NCBI RefSeq assembly: GCF_009834785.1
Contig: NZ_WUYX01000026.1
Location: 1-61,014, forward strand
From: Natronorubrum halalkaliphilum
GTDB lineage: Archaea; Halobacteriota; Halobacteria; Halobacteriales; Natrialbaceae
Reading direction: 5' to 3'
Length of the DNA stretch: 61,014 nucleotides
The translations under genes were made by a program, and so were the position numbers. Below the pieces are notes generated by a model. That model was not told where the DNA came from. It worked only from the letters and a program-made list of their open reading frames with translations, and searched no databases. Positions 26,955 to 33,713 of the stretch are shown one piece after another. Numbering within the stretch: the stretch's first letter is position 1; the number at the start of each line of letters is the position of its first letter.

Positions 26955-27176
26955 TCAGTCGATGAGTTCCGGGTCGTAGTCCGGTTCGTCATCGGAATAC
27001 ACTTTCTGAATTTCAACGCGCCAATCGGGAGCGTCAGCTAACGGCGTACTGAGTTCCCAGTCTCCTTCGACTCGTTCACCGCTCGCATAACAGCTCGCGA
27101 TGAGTTCGTTCAAAGCGTCTTCGAAGGACGGGGGTTGGTCCGGGTTCCGAACAGAATCTGAGGGAGTCATTACCAT
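26955..27176 (-). CDS. Small acidic protein, haloarchaeal unknown family
   Basis: A 73-residue protein from ATG 27176; ATG 27170 is equally possible. It comprises a short helix (PSFEDALNELIASCYASGER), a central VEGDWELSTPLADAPDWRVE and an acidic tail. It resembles small conserved haloarchaeal proteins, but I cannot name the family. The ATG pair and acidic composition favour a real gene. Confidence 0.5.
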   Translation of the reverse strand: MVMTPSDSVRNPDQPPSFEDALNELIASCYASGERVEGDWELSTPLADAPDWRVEIQKVYSDDEPDYDPELID

Positions 27177-27471
27177 GATGGAGGATGGAGTCGCCGTGTC
27201 GGTCACGAGTCGGGGTATCACTGTGGACTCCACACGTCCACGGCGCAAGGAACGGATATAACGCCGTCGGTCAGCTATCCACAGACCAGCGGATTCTGGG
27301 TCACTTTCGGTACTGGTTGGGAACACCCCGATATCGTCGACGGTTGTCGCATCCGGGAGTCAGCGGGTGGCGTCGAGAAACTCGAGTATCGTCGTCGACT
27401 CGAGGGTCCCGTCTCGAGGGGGACCGTCGTGGCGTCGGTCTGGAAGACTTCGGTCGGGGGACGGCAGGTCG

Positions 27472-27705
27472 CTACTCGTAAAGGCGGTTGAGAAGCACGG
27501 CGGTCGCCACCACCGCGATCACGGCCGGGATTACGAACGGGACCAACTCGAGGCCGTCTCTCAGGAACAACACCGCCGCCACCATGGCCGCGGCACCCGT
27601 CACCAGAATCACCTGGAGGACGAGGATCGCCATGACGATGGAATCCTCGAGTTTCCCCGCCTCGAACCGGAGCGTGAGTTCGTCTTCCCTGGCAGACATA
27701 CTCAT
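27472..27705 (-). CDS. Two-helix membrane protein
   Basis: A 77-residue protein. After a charged N-terminus (MSMSAREDELTLRFEAGKLE) come two hydrophobic helices, VMAILVLQVILVTGAAAMVA and LVPFVIPAVIAVVATAVLLN, ending in NRLYE. No family is recognised. The 33-bp repeat shared with 29074-29106 begins 72 bp upstream of its start. Confidence 0.55.
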   Translation of the reverse strand: MSMSAREDELTLRFEAGKLEDSIVMAILVLQVILVTGAAAMVAAVLFLRDGLELVPFVIPAVIAVVATAVLLNRLYE

Positions 27706-27776
27706 TCACAGCAACTGGACACTCTTTACTGTTGGTATGTCGGTCGCTCGAGGGAGGGTTCTAGCTTCGCGGAGGT

Positions 27777-27809
27777 ACTCGTCACGGTCGGTTGGGTGGG
27801 CGACTCGAG
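27777..27809 (+). repeat. 33-bp direct repeat, left copy
   Basis: ACTCGTCACGGTCGGTTGGG continues to a perfect 33-base match with 29074-29106. Weaker similarity continues for about 30 bp further left (CTCGAGG...GCGGA). The two copies flank the two-gene regulator/TumE-like module, so they may be the ends of a 1.3-kb cassette. Alternatively they are a shared upstream element of the two minus-strand genes that start next to them. Confidence 0.6.
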
Positions 27810-27959
27810 GCTGACTAGCTACGATGCAGTCGTTCCTGTGCAGTTTCCTGCCGGCCGTTGTCGAGAATCGGCGACGGCGGTCCGCGTAGCGGTTGCCGAC
27901 GAAACGGGGAGTGCGGTCCTACGGGGCTGACGGTGATCGTCCCCCTGACGGCTCACCCG

Positions 27960-28403
27960 CTAATCCTCCTTCCAGAATCCGCGCTGGCGGCCGTCGATTT
28001 CACGCAGAATACTCGAGAGTACGTCCCGCCAGTCAGCAGGATACGTCGTGTCTTCGCCCGGTGTCGGAGCGTCCGGCCCGGGATGTACGTGTTCTCTTGC
28101 ATTGTGATCGGACGGGTGTCGGTCCCATCTGTGATCGAACGATCGTTCTCCGTGCTCTTCGTGATAGTGGGCATCAAAATCGCCATTTTCGAACCACACG
28201 AGTTCGAGTCGGACTCTTCGTACTGCTGGCGGGTACAATCCGATATCGTAGTGACAGACGAGTTCGTTCGCCCGTTCGGGGTTCCACTCGATTCGTTCGA
28301 ACCGTTCGTCACCTCGCAAGCGATTACGGACGAGGCCAAGTCGATCGAAGTCTACGGTCGCTGAACGCCGTGGTTCGTCATTTCCCGGCGGCGACCCGGT
28401 CAT
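27960..28403 (-). CDS. TumE-like putative toxin, partner of DUF7342-like regulator
   Basis: A 147-residue protein. After a helix (FDRLGLVRNRLRG), strands VRRVRLELVWFENGDFDAHY lead to a His/Asp-rich centre (HRWDRHPSDHN at 91-101, HVHPG at 105-109) and a terminal helix YPADWRDVLSSILREI. The order of meander, H-x(2-4)-N/H cluster and terminal helix resembles the TumE (DUF6516-type) toxin pattern, though similarity is moderate. It follows the winged-helix gene with an ATGA overlap, the standard order for an antitoxin-toxin pair. A second, diverged copy of the same pair lies at 34423-35513. A toxin role is inference from fold pattern and gene order. Confidence 0.6.
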   Translation of the reverse strand: MTGSPPGNDEPRRSATVDFDRLGLVRNRLRGDERFERIEWNPERANELVCHYDIGLYPPAVRRVRLELVWFENGDFDAHYHEEHGERSFDHRWDRHPSDHNAREHVHPGPDAPTPGEDTTYPADWRDVLSSILREIDGRQRGFWKED

Positions 28404-28969
28404 GCGACGGGTCGGTGATGTCCTGAGAGTGAGTCATCCGTCGACAGCGCTCGCTCGAGGAGTTCGATTCGGCGACGTGTCGTGTGCCACTCGGCGAGCT
28501 GTTCCCACACGTCTTCGATCGATTGGTCCGTCTCGCTAGCGTACGAATGCACGCGGACGTGATCGGGATCGGCGACGCCGAACGCCGTTTCGAACTCGTC
28601 TGCCCGGCCGGCTTCGGTCGCAAGCATTTCGGCGATCTCGTCCGGTTCGTATCGGTTCCGAATACGCTCTGCGCGCCGCCAGACGAGGTACTCGCGGTTC
28701 CGGCGATAGGTTACTGGATTTCGGCCGATTTGCTCGACGATCCCCATCCGTTCGAACCACTCGAGATACTCGCGTGCGGCGTCGGGGCCGTGATCCGCGA
28801 TATCCGCGACCTCGTCGACGGTTGCCGCTTCCGAGAGCTGGAGGGCGGCATCGAGAAAATCGTCGCGAGTTCGTTCGCCCCGAACGAGCTCATCCGGCGG
28901 GGTGAGCGCGTCGAAATCCGGAGGCTGCTCATCGGCGGTCGCTTTCAGCTCTTCTCGTGGCTCTCTCAT
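28400..28969 (-). CDS. DUF7342-like winged-helix regulator (putative antitoxin)
   Basis: A 189-residue protein. A winged HTH (about 35-95: TRDDFLDAALQLSEAATVDE, then EVADIADHGPDAAREYLEWF and the wing GRNPVTYRRNREY) is followed by long helices. These carry the FGVADPDHVRVHSY block and an end helix (RRRIELLERAL). It shares this layout with the proteins at 33714-34232 and 34423-34968. The stop overlaps the start of the TumE-like gene by ATGA, so the regulator is made first. Two identical decamers GGAATAATCC lie 25-55 bp upstream, an arrangement suited to autoregulation by a dimer. I expect it to neutralise or repress its partner, but that is inferred. Confidence 0.68.
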   Translation of the reverse strand: MREPREELKATADEQPPDFDALTPPDELVRGERTRDDFLDAALQLSEAATVDEVADIADHGPDAAREYLEWFERMGIVEQIGRNPVTYRRNREYLVWRRAERIRNRYEPDEIAEMLATEAGRADEFETAFGVADPDHVRVHSYASETDQSIEDVWEQLAEWHTTRRRIELLERALSTDDSLSGHHRPVA

Positions 28970-28993
28970 CGTGTTCGACTAACGAGGTCAGAC

Positions 28994-29024
28994 GGAATAA
29001 TCCTTTGTCCATTGGGAATAATCC
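28994..29024 (-). promoter_or_regulatory. Two operator-like decamers 21 bp apart
   Basis: GGAATAATCC occurs perfectly at 28994-29003 and 29015-29024, start-to-start distance 21 bp, which is two helical turns and puts both on one DNA face. Each is nearly palindromic (GGA-TTAT-TCC on the other strand). They sit just upstream of the winged-helix gene, and the TTATT core may also serve as TATA element. The probable ligand is the adjacent regulator. Confidence 0.5.
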
Positions 29025-29073
29025 GGTCCGAGTATCACCGTCGACTCGAGGACGGTTTTGACGTTGGCGCGGA

Positions 29074-29106
29074 ACTCGTCACGGTCGGTTGGGTGGGCGA
29101 CTCGAG
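29074..29106 (+). repeat. 33-bp direct repeat, right copy
   Basis: This is a perfect match to 27777-27809 in the same orientation, 1,297 bp apart. It lies between the winged-helix gene's promoter region and the promoter of the AbrB/VapC pair. Confidence 0.6.
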
Positions 29107-29171
29107 AAGGCGTCGAATGACGAACACTGGTCCGTACGACGTTGGCTCCCGAAGAGGCAGGTATTTTGCAG

Positions 29172-29196
29172 CTGGAAATACAATTCCTGTATCCAG
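29172..29196 (+). promoter_or_regulatory. Imperfect inverted repeat before AbrB gene
   Basis: CTGGAAATACA and TGTATCCAG form an imperfect inverted repeat, with an extra AA in the left arm, around a short spacer. It ends just before the ATG at 29198. AbrB-type antitoxins commonly bind such sites in their own promoter with the toxin, so this is a likely operator. Confidence 0.4.
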
Positions 29197-29233
29197 AATG
29201 AGTGACGAAACTAGTATCCTTACCAGAACTGCT

Positions 29234-29545
29234 ATGTATACTCCCACCGAACGTGGGAATATGGTGACGGTGGACTCAAAAGGACGAGTCGTCCTCCCGC
29301 AGGAGGTCCGAGAGCGTCTCGGAATTACCCCCGGGACGGAAGTAGAAATTCACGAAGAAGGCGGAAAAGCAGTCGTTACACCTGAAGACAACCCCGAGCA
29401 GATTATCGAGCAGATGGAACAGCTCGTTACGGACGCGGCGTCAGAACACGGAGAGACAGCCCCGATTGATGGGGCCGTTGACCCAATCGCCCAGCAGCAC
29501 CGATCTGCGGTTCGACGAGGAGCAGAGAAAAACAGCGATGGATAA
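29234..29545 (+). CDS. vapB: AbrB/MazE-type antitoxin
   Basis: A 103-residue protein from ATG 29234; ATG 29198 and ATG 29261 are alternatives in frame. The swapped-hairpin AbrB DNA-binding domain is obvious at about 8-48: MVTVDSKGRVVLPQEVRERL, then GITPGTEVEIHEEGGKAVVT. A C-terminal acidic/helical region (QIIEQMEQLVTDAASEHGE) would wrap the toxin. Its stop overlaps the PIN-domain gene by eight bases, the usual antitoxin-first layout. The promoter carries an inverted repeat at 29172-29196 that could be its operator. Confidence 0.82.
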   Translation: MYTPTERGNMVTVDSKGRVVLPQEVRERLGITPGTEVEIHEEGGKAVVTPEDNPEQIIEQMEQLVTDAASEHGETAPIDGAVDPIAQQHRSAVRRGAEKNSDG

Positions 29546-30005
29546 CGAGAGCGGCCCATATCTGTTCGATGTTGGCGTCATTGCGCTGGCACACACGAAG
29601 ACGCCGGTTCGTGATGCTGCGCTCTCGTACGTCCAAGATGCCATTGCTGGTGGGATTGATGCTGTCGTCCCATATCCTGCCCTCTTCGGTGCACACACCG
29701 TCTTGACAACGTACTACGGGGTATCAAACACAGATGCGTCCCGCCTGATGCAAAATTTCATGGACGCAAAACGCATTCACTGGTACGAGAAGATGCCCGA
29801 AGATATCGCTCGAGAGAGTTTTACTCGATCGAGTGACGCAACTGTTAACGGATGGGATGGATACTATGCTCAGGTGGCAATTGACGAAGGAGTGAACACT
29901 GTGTTGACGATCGACAACGACTTCGAACAGTTCGACGAGTTCGATACCGAGGTTATTCTCTCATCCGATGAATTTAGTGAACTGAATCAATTTCTCGATG
30001 TCTGA
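29538..30005 (+). CDS. vapC: PIN-domain VapC-like toxin
   Basis: A 155-residue PIN-domain protein from ATG 29538, eight bases inside the antitoxin gene. Acidic residues of the nuclease centre are visible in YLFDVGVIALAH (first Asp), WDGYYAQVAIDEGVNTVLTI (third) and TIDNDFEQFDEFDTE (fourth). The second position, usually Glu, reads PALFGAH here with no acidic residue. VapC toxins cleave tRNA or rRNA. The altered second acid may reflect the haloarchaeal subfamily or reduced activity. Immediately after the stop lies a TnpB remnant, so the pair borders mobile DNA. Confidence 0.78.
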   Translation: MDNESGPYLFDVGVIALAHTKTPVRDAALSYVQDAIAGGIDAVVPYPALFGAHTVLTTYYGVSNTDASRLMQNFMDAKRIHWYEKMPEDIARESFTRSSDATVNGWDGYYAQVAIDEGVNTVLTIDNDFEQFDEFDTEVILSSDEFSELNQFLDV

Positions 30006-30036
30006 TTACACTACCGGCTCTGAACAACGAAACTGT

Positions 30037-30171
30037 ATTACTAACTACTGCTATTACAACTCGAAGACGTGTTCGTACTGTGGTGAGCGTGGGTATCGGC
30101 AGGGACGGCGGTTCCGCTGTACGACCGAGGAGTGCAATGTGGTGCAAGATCATACGCATGAAAATCACCGT
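30037..30171 (+). pseudogene. Remnant of a TnpB (IS200/IS605) zinc-ribbon end
   Basis: The plus-strand frame after the vapC stop reads KTCSYCGERGYRQGRRFRCT followed by TEECNVVQDHTHENHR. This is the four-Cys zinc ribbon and following Asp-x-x-x-N region of TnpB C-termini, with the catalytic part missing. It is a small leftover of an IS1341-like element, now abutting the VapBC pair. Confidence 0.65.
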
Positions 30172-30287
30172 GGTCGGTGGCCCAACGTAACGAAACGCAC
30201 TCTCGCGAGTTTCGGAGTCGCGGGACGCGAGTCGGCCGGTCCGAGACATCCCACACGGTTTTCCCATCCGCCCACCTCACTCCTCGT

Positions 30288-31271
30288 ATGCCGTTCAGTG
30301 TGAGTTGGCAGACGCTCCTCGAGGAACTCGAGGAACTCGACGGAGCGACGCTCGTCACGCCCCTGTCGCACGATCGGTTTCGGATCACCGACGTCCAGGA
30401 CCACCGCGTCATCGTTCACTTCGAAGACGGGGACGAAAAGCGCCCGCTCCAACGCGACCAGTTCGAGTCGCTGTATCGACGGATTACCGATACGCCGAAC
30501 GGGTTCGAACTCGACCGGCTCCCGCCCGACGCCGATCCGTATCCGGCGGTGTGGAGCCTGCATCCCCGCTTCGAGATCGACGAGGACGCCGGCGTGATCG
30601 TCGAGCAGGACGGCCCGACGTCGACGCAACTGCTCGAGGGCGAGCCCGCCTCGGAGTCCGACAACCGAACGGAGCCCGATCTCGCCGTGTACGCCGACGC
30701 GCTCTTGCTCGTTGATGCGCTCGAACGGCACGACGTCGACGTGCTCGAGGAACTGGAGACGGACGTACTGGTGAATCTGTACACGCTGCTCTCGGACGTG
30801 CAGCGCAACGCCAACGGGGTCCGCCAGGACGTTGCCGACGTCCTCCTCGCTCGTCTCCACCACGATCGGCTCGTCAACGGCCCGTTCGGCTCCGTCCAGC
30901 GGACAACTCGACGCAACCGCACGCTCAAGGACGAGGAAACGGTTCTGGCGGCGCTCGAGGACGCCGGTATCGACCGCGAGCGCGTCATGGGTGTCGACCG
31001 CGGGAAAGTCGACGACGCACTCGAGGTGACGGACCTGGCCGAGAGCGATGTCTACGACATCGAGGAGAGCGCGTACGTCCGCAAGGCCGAGGTCGACGAA
31101 GAACGCAAGGATAGCCGGCTGCAGGGGTTGAAAGAACAGCTTGCGGCTGTAGACAGCGACGAAGGTGAGGCGCTCCGGCAGGAGATAGAGGACCTGGAAG
31201 CCCGTATCGACGAACTGACCGAGTTCAAGTCCGGCCAGGCGTTTCAGTCTCGAGGCGGGGGAAACTCGTGA
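30288..31271 (+). CDS. Acidic conserved haloarchaeal protein of unknown function
   Basis: A 327-residue protein from ATG 30288 (MPFSVSWQTLLEELEELDGA); the frame is open upstream, but this N-terminus is the conserved one. An N-terminal small barrel (ATLVTPLSHDRFRITDVQDH, then VIVHFEDGDEKRPLQRDQFE) is followed by an acidic middle and a C-terminal region with LAALEDAG and a coiled coil (LKEQLAAVDSDEGEALRQEI). No catalytic residues are evident. It is co-transcribed with the CcbP-like gene, with which it overlaps by GTGA. The same pairing occurs in other haloarchaea as far as I recall, but this is not verified here. Confidence 0.6.
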   Translation: MPFSVSWQTLLEELEELDGATLVTPLSHDRFRITDVQDHRVIVHFEDGDEKRPLQRDQFESLYRRITDTPNGFELDRLPPDADPYPAVWSLHPRFEIDEDAGVIVEQDGPTSTQLLEGEPASESDNRTEPDLAVYADALLLVDALERHDVDVLEELETDVLVNLYTLLSDVQRNANGVRQDVADVLLARLHHDRLVNGPFGSVQRTTRRNRTLKDEETVLAALEDAGIDRERVMGVDRGKVDDALEVTDLAESDVYDIEESAYVRKAEVDEERKDSRLQGLKEQLAAVDSDEGEALRQEIEDLEARIDELTEFKSGQAFQSRGGGNS

Positions 31272-31465
31272 CTCGAGCCGACCGGGACGAGGAGCGCGAC
31301 GAGCGGATCGAGATGCGGATCATCGTCGACGCCTACACTGCCGAAGAGCAGGCGATGGGATGGTACTCCTACCTGGACGATACGCTGGCGTTCCCGTTCG
31401 ACGCTCGCTGTATCGACGAACGAGAGGAGTCACCCCTTCGAGAAGGCGAACCGGTGCGTTGGTAA
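31268..31465 (+). pseudogene. Truncated CcbP-type calcium-binding protein
   Basis: Residues 1-63 match the start of the CcbP family (RIEMRIIVDAYTAEEQAMGW, then YSYLDDTLAFPFDARCIDER). They stop at EGEPVRW*, just where the family continues with a second half of about 45 residues holding further acidic ligands. No continuation is found in other frames, so the gene was cut by a rearrangement near 31456. The family binds Ca2+; this copy probably no longer does, or does so weakly. GTG start inside the previous gene (GTGA overlap). Confidence 0.65.
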
Positions 31466-31612
31466 TACGGATTCTTTATAACATTCTCTGAAACGTTCAG
31501 CCGTTGGTCCGGTGGCTGGTTGCACGACTGATTCTCCACTGTCCGCCGATGCCGAAGGATTTTTCGCCCCCACACCCACAGTCTTATTGCGCTATATTGC
31601 GTTCTATTACAT

Positions 31613-31933
31613 ATGCCAATCACCATCGATCGGTTCGACGAAGAACCTGTGGACGCACTCGACCTCCAGGAAGGGACACAGCCGTATCGACTGTTGCAAT
31701 TCCTCGCGACCCACAGCGATCAGGCGTTCACACAGACGGAACTCCACGAAGCGACCGGCATCAAGCGCGGGAGCGTCGGCGCGGCACTCTCCCGCCTTGA
31801 GGATCGCGGCCTCGTTCGTCACCGCGGCCGATACTGGGCCATCGCCGAGGACGACCGTCTCGCTTCCTACGCCGCACAGACGAACGCCAGTTCCGTTTCG
31901 ACGACGGACGACTACTACGGCGACGAGGAGTGA
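31613..31933 (+). CDS. MarR-like winged-helix antitoxin/regulator
   Basis: A 106-residue wHTH protein with a short N-terminal extension. The core is YRLLQFLATHSDQAFTQTEL followed by EATGIKRGSVGAALSRLEDR and the wing GLVRHRGRYWAIAEDD; the acidic tail ends DDYYGDEE. Its stop overlaps the MazF/PemK-like gene by GTGA. An AT-rich stretch (CTTATTGCGCTATATTGCG) 20-50 bp upstream supplies the promoter. A wHTH preceding a MazF-type protein is a recognised antitoxin arrangement in haloarchaea. Confidence 0.72.
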   Translation: MPITIDRFDEEPVDALDLQEGTQPYRLLQFLATHSDQAFTQTELHEATGIKRGSVGAALSRLEDRGLVRHRGRYWAIAEDDRLASYAAQTNASSVSTTDDYYGDEE

Positions 31934-32265
31934 CGGACGTCTACGAGCGCGGCGCGGTCGTAAAAGGCCCCGATCTTCTCGCAGACCACGACTACCGGCC
32001 GTATGTCTGCCTGAGTGATCGCACACACCCGTTCCACGACGAGGAAGCGCTCTACGCGGCGGCCACGACGACGCGACGGGCGGTTGCTATCCCGCTCACT
32101 GACGACGACTTCGTCTCGGGCGGTCTACCGAGGGAAAGCTACGTGAATCCGTGGACAGTCGTCACGATTCGGCACGCCGACATGGAGTGCGAAGAGGGGC
32201 ATCTCGTCGAGGCGACGACAGAAACGATCGCTACCGAAGCTGCTGGATATCTCGGTGTCCGCTAA
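31930..32265 (+). CDS. PemK/MazF-like toxin
   Basis: A 111-residue protein from GTG 31930, overlapping the preceding antitoxin stop. Fold cues of the MazF/PemK barrel are RPYVCLSDRTHPFHDEEALY, AVAIPLTDDDFVSGGLPRE and the SYVNPWTVVTIRHADM strand pair, the last being the usual S-x-V-x-P region. MazF-type proteins are ribosome-independent or ribosome-associated RNases; substrates here are unknown. The adjacent antitoxin and small size make a type II toxin-antitoxin role likely. Confidence 0.68.
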   Translation: MTDVYERGAVVKGPDLLADHDYRPYVCLSDRTHPFHDEEALYAAATTTRRAVAIPLTDDDFVSGGLPRESYVNPWTVVTIRHADMECEEGHLVEATTETIATEAAGYLGVR

Positions 32266-32342
32266 GAGCGCTGTTTCCCACGGCTCAGAGACCCTCCGAA
32301 CCTCCGGCAACGTCGGCTCCGATCTGGCCGACGAGATGCTGG

Positions 32343-32600
32343 CAAGTCAACTGCCCCGCGCACGGTGGCGCGGGGCTTGTCAGTGGACTCACCGCGTCGT
32401 ACCGAGGACTTCTCGGCGTTCACGGGTCGGCATCCCTGACTTCGAGGGCCGGTTGACGGCGGCCCGTGATTGGCGACAACTGTTGGCCGCCAACCACTAC
32501 CATACTGTGGGGATGCCATCCACTAAAACGTATTCATAGTGAATCAAGTGTCGGCTTCCTCCCCGCCCACCGTGGGGCGGGGAATCCGCCTTGGTTTTCT
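32343..32600. mobile_element. IS200/IS605-like MITE or element ends
   Basis: Two strong hairpins bound this non-coding segment. The first pairs GCCCCGCGC (32353-32361) with GCGCGGGGC (32368-32376) around ACGGTG. The second pairs CCCCGCCC (32561-32568) with GGGCGGGG (32575-32582), followed by AATCC. The second resembles the right-end hairpin next to tnpB at 36861-36882 (CCTCCC...GGGAATCC) in the same orientation. The interior holds no gene. It looks like a palindrome-associated non-autonomous element, or two separate remnants. The wider gap 32266-32721 contains nothing else supported. Confidence 0.5.
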
Positions 32601-32721
32601 TTTGAACTCGAGAACGGACGAGGACACCAGTTCGGTACATTGACTTTCAGTGGCTACTACCCTCGCTCGGTACGTCAGCCGACAGATTTGAGAGCCAAGC
32701 TACGCTCGTATTCAGTGAGCC

Positions 32722-33414
32722 ATGACTGACGGTGACTGCTCCCGCTGCGGGGATACGTACACCAAACGCGGAATGTCGCGCCATCTCCGGGCGTGTCTTC
32801 CGGACTCGAGTGAGCGCACATCGGCGTTTCACCTTCGGATTACCGGCGCACAGCGCTCCGACTACTGGCTTCATCTGCTGGTCGAGGCGGAGACGACGCT
32901 CTCGCGTCTCGATGCGTTCCTTCGCGAGTTCTGGCTCGAGTGCTGTGGCCACATGAGCGCGTTCACGACCGAGACGGCCCGCTACGAGAAGCCCTACGAC
33001 GACCAGGCGCCGGCATACGGACCCGACAGGCAATCGATGGACGTTCCCATCAGGGCCGTCGACGACGAGGCGTTTACCTACGAGTACGACTTCGGGTCGA
33101 CGACGACACTCGACGTAGCGGTCGTCGACACCGGCGACTGGTCGCTCGCAGACCTCGAGAGCCGACGTGCCGACGCCCTCGAGACGGACACGGACGGCAT
33201 CGGTCTGCTGGCACGGAACGACCCGCCCGAGATCGACTGTGGAACCTGCGGCGAGTCGGCAACCAAGGTCTGCCAGACCTGTCTGTGGCAATACGGACCA
33301 GACGCCTGGCTCTGTGAGCCGTGTGCGACCGATCACGAAGCCGACTGTGAGCGGCCGAATTATCTTCCGAAAGTGAACTCGCCTCGAACTGGTGTCTGTG
33401 GGTATCGAGGCTGA
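32722..33414 (+). CDS. pRiA4b ORF-3-like domain protein with zinc knuckles
   Basis: A 230-residue protein. A short N-terminal zinc finger (CSRCGDTYTKRGMSRHLRAC, a C-x-x-C...H-x-x-x-C pattern) precedes the IS1096/pRiA4b ORF-3-like domain. That domain contains FHLRITGAQRSDYWLHLLVE, AETTLSRLDAFLREFWLECC and EYDFGSTTTLDV. A C-terminal cysteine cluster follows (CGTCGESATKVCQTCLWQYG, CEPCATDHEADC). The domain is widespread on plasmids and mobile DNA and has no proven activity. Location next to IS200/IS605 remnants and toxin modules agrees with accessory DNA. The start ATG at 32722 follows GTGAGCC. Confidence 0.78.
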   Translation: MTDGDCSRCGDTYTKRGMSRHLRACLPDSSERTSAFHLRITGAQRSDYWLHLLVEAETTLSRLDAFLREFWLECCGHMSAFTTETARYEKPYDDQAPAYGPDRQSMDVPIRAVDDEAFTYEYDFGSTTTLDVAVVDTGDWSLADLESRRADALETDTDGIGLLARNDPPEIDCGTCGESATKVCQTCLWQYGPDAWLCEPCATDHEADCERPNYLPKVNSPRTGVCGYRG

Positions 33415-33713
33415 CACCGTGAACGTCCACTATAATCCACAGCTGGCGTTAGTCTCCCCAAACAGGTAGGAAATCGAATCTACAGGCGGAGCAGGCCGAG
33501 TGCCTCGGGGGCGAGACGTGGAGTCGTCCGAGAGACTTCGTCCCTCGCGGAGCGTTGCTCCCCTCAGTCCCGAAAATCTTCGGTCTCGAACCACTTTACT
33601 CGAGGCAGTTCACATCTCCATTCAGTAGATATAGGGCAGGCAAAACTCACGCTGATTCAATATTCTGAAACAGAGTGCAAAATACTACTATAGATCGATA
33701 TCCAATTTCGGGT
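33415..33713. other. Intergenic stretch with possible old mobile-gene tail
   Basis: A plus-strand frame near 33470-33600 (LQAEQAECLGGETWSRPRDF...) is open and reminiscent of a transposase tail, but without motifs I cannot assign it. The right end carries AT-rich sequence (GCAAAATACTACTATAGATC) that probably forms the promoter of the next gene. Confidence 0.3.

Noticed and set aside
28484-29233. Long upstream extension of the AbrB antitoxin frame
   Set aside because: It is a shadow of the minus-strand regulator gene; the AbrB domain needs only the part after 29234.
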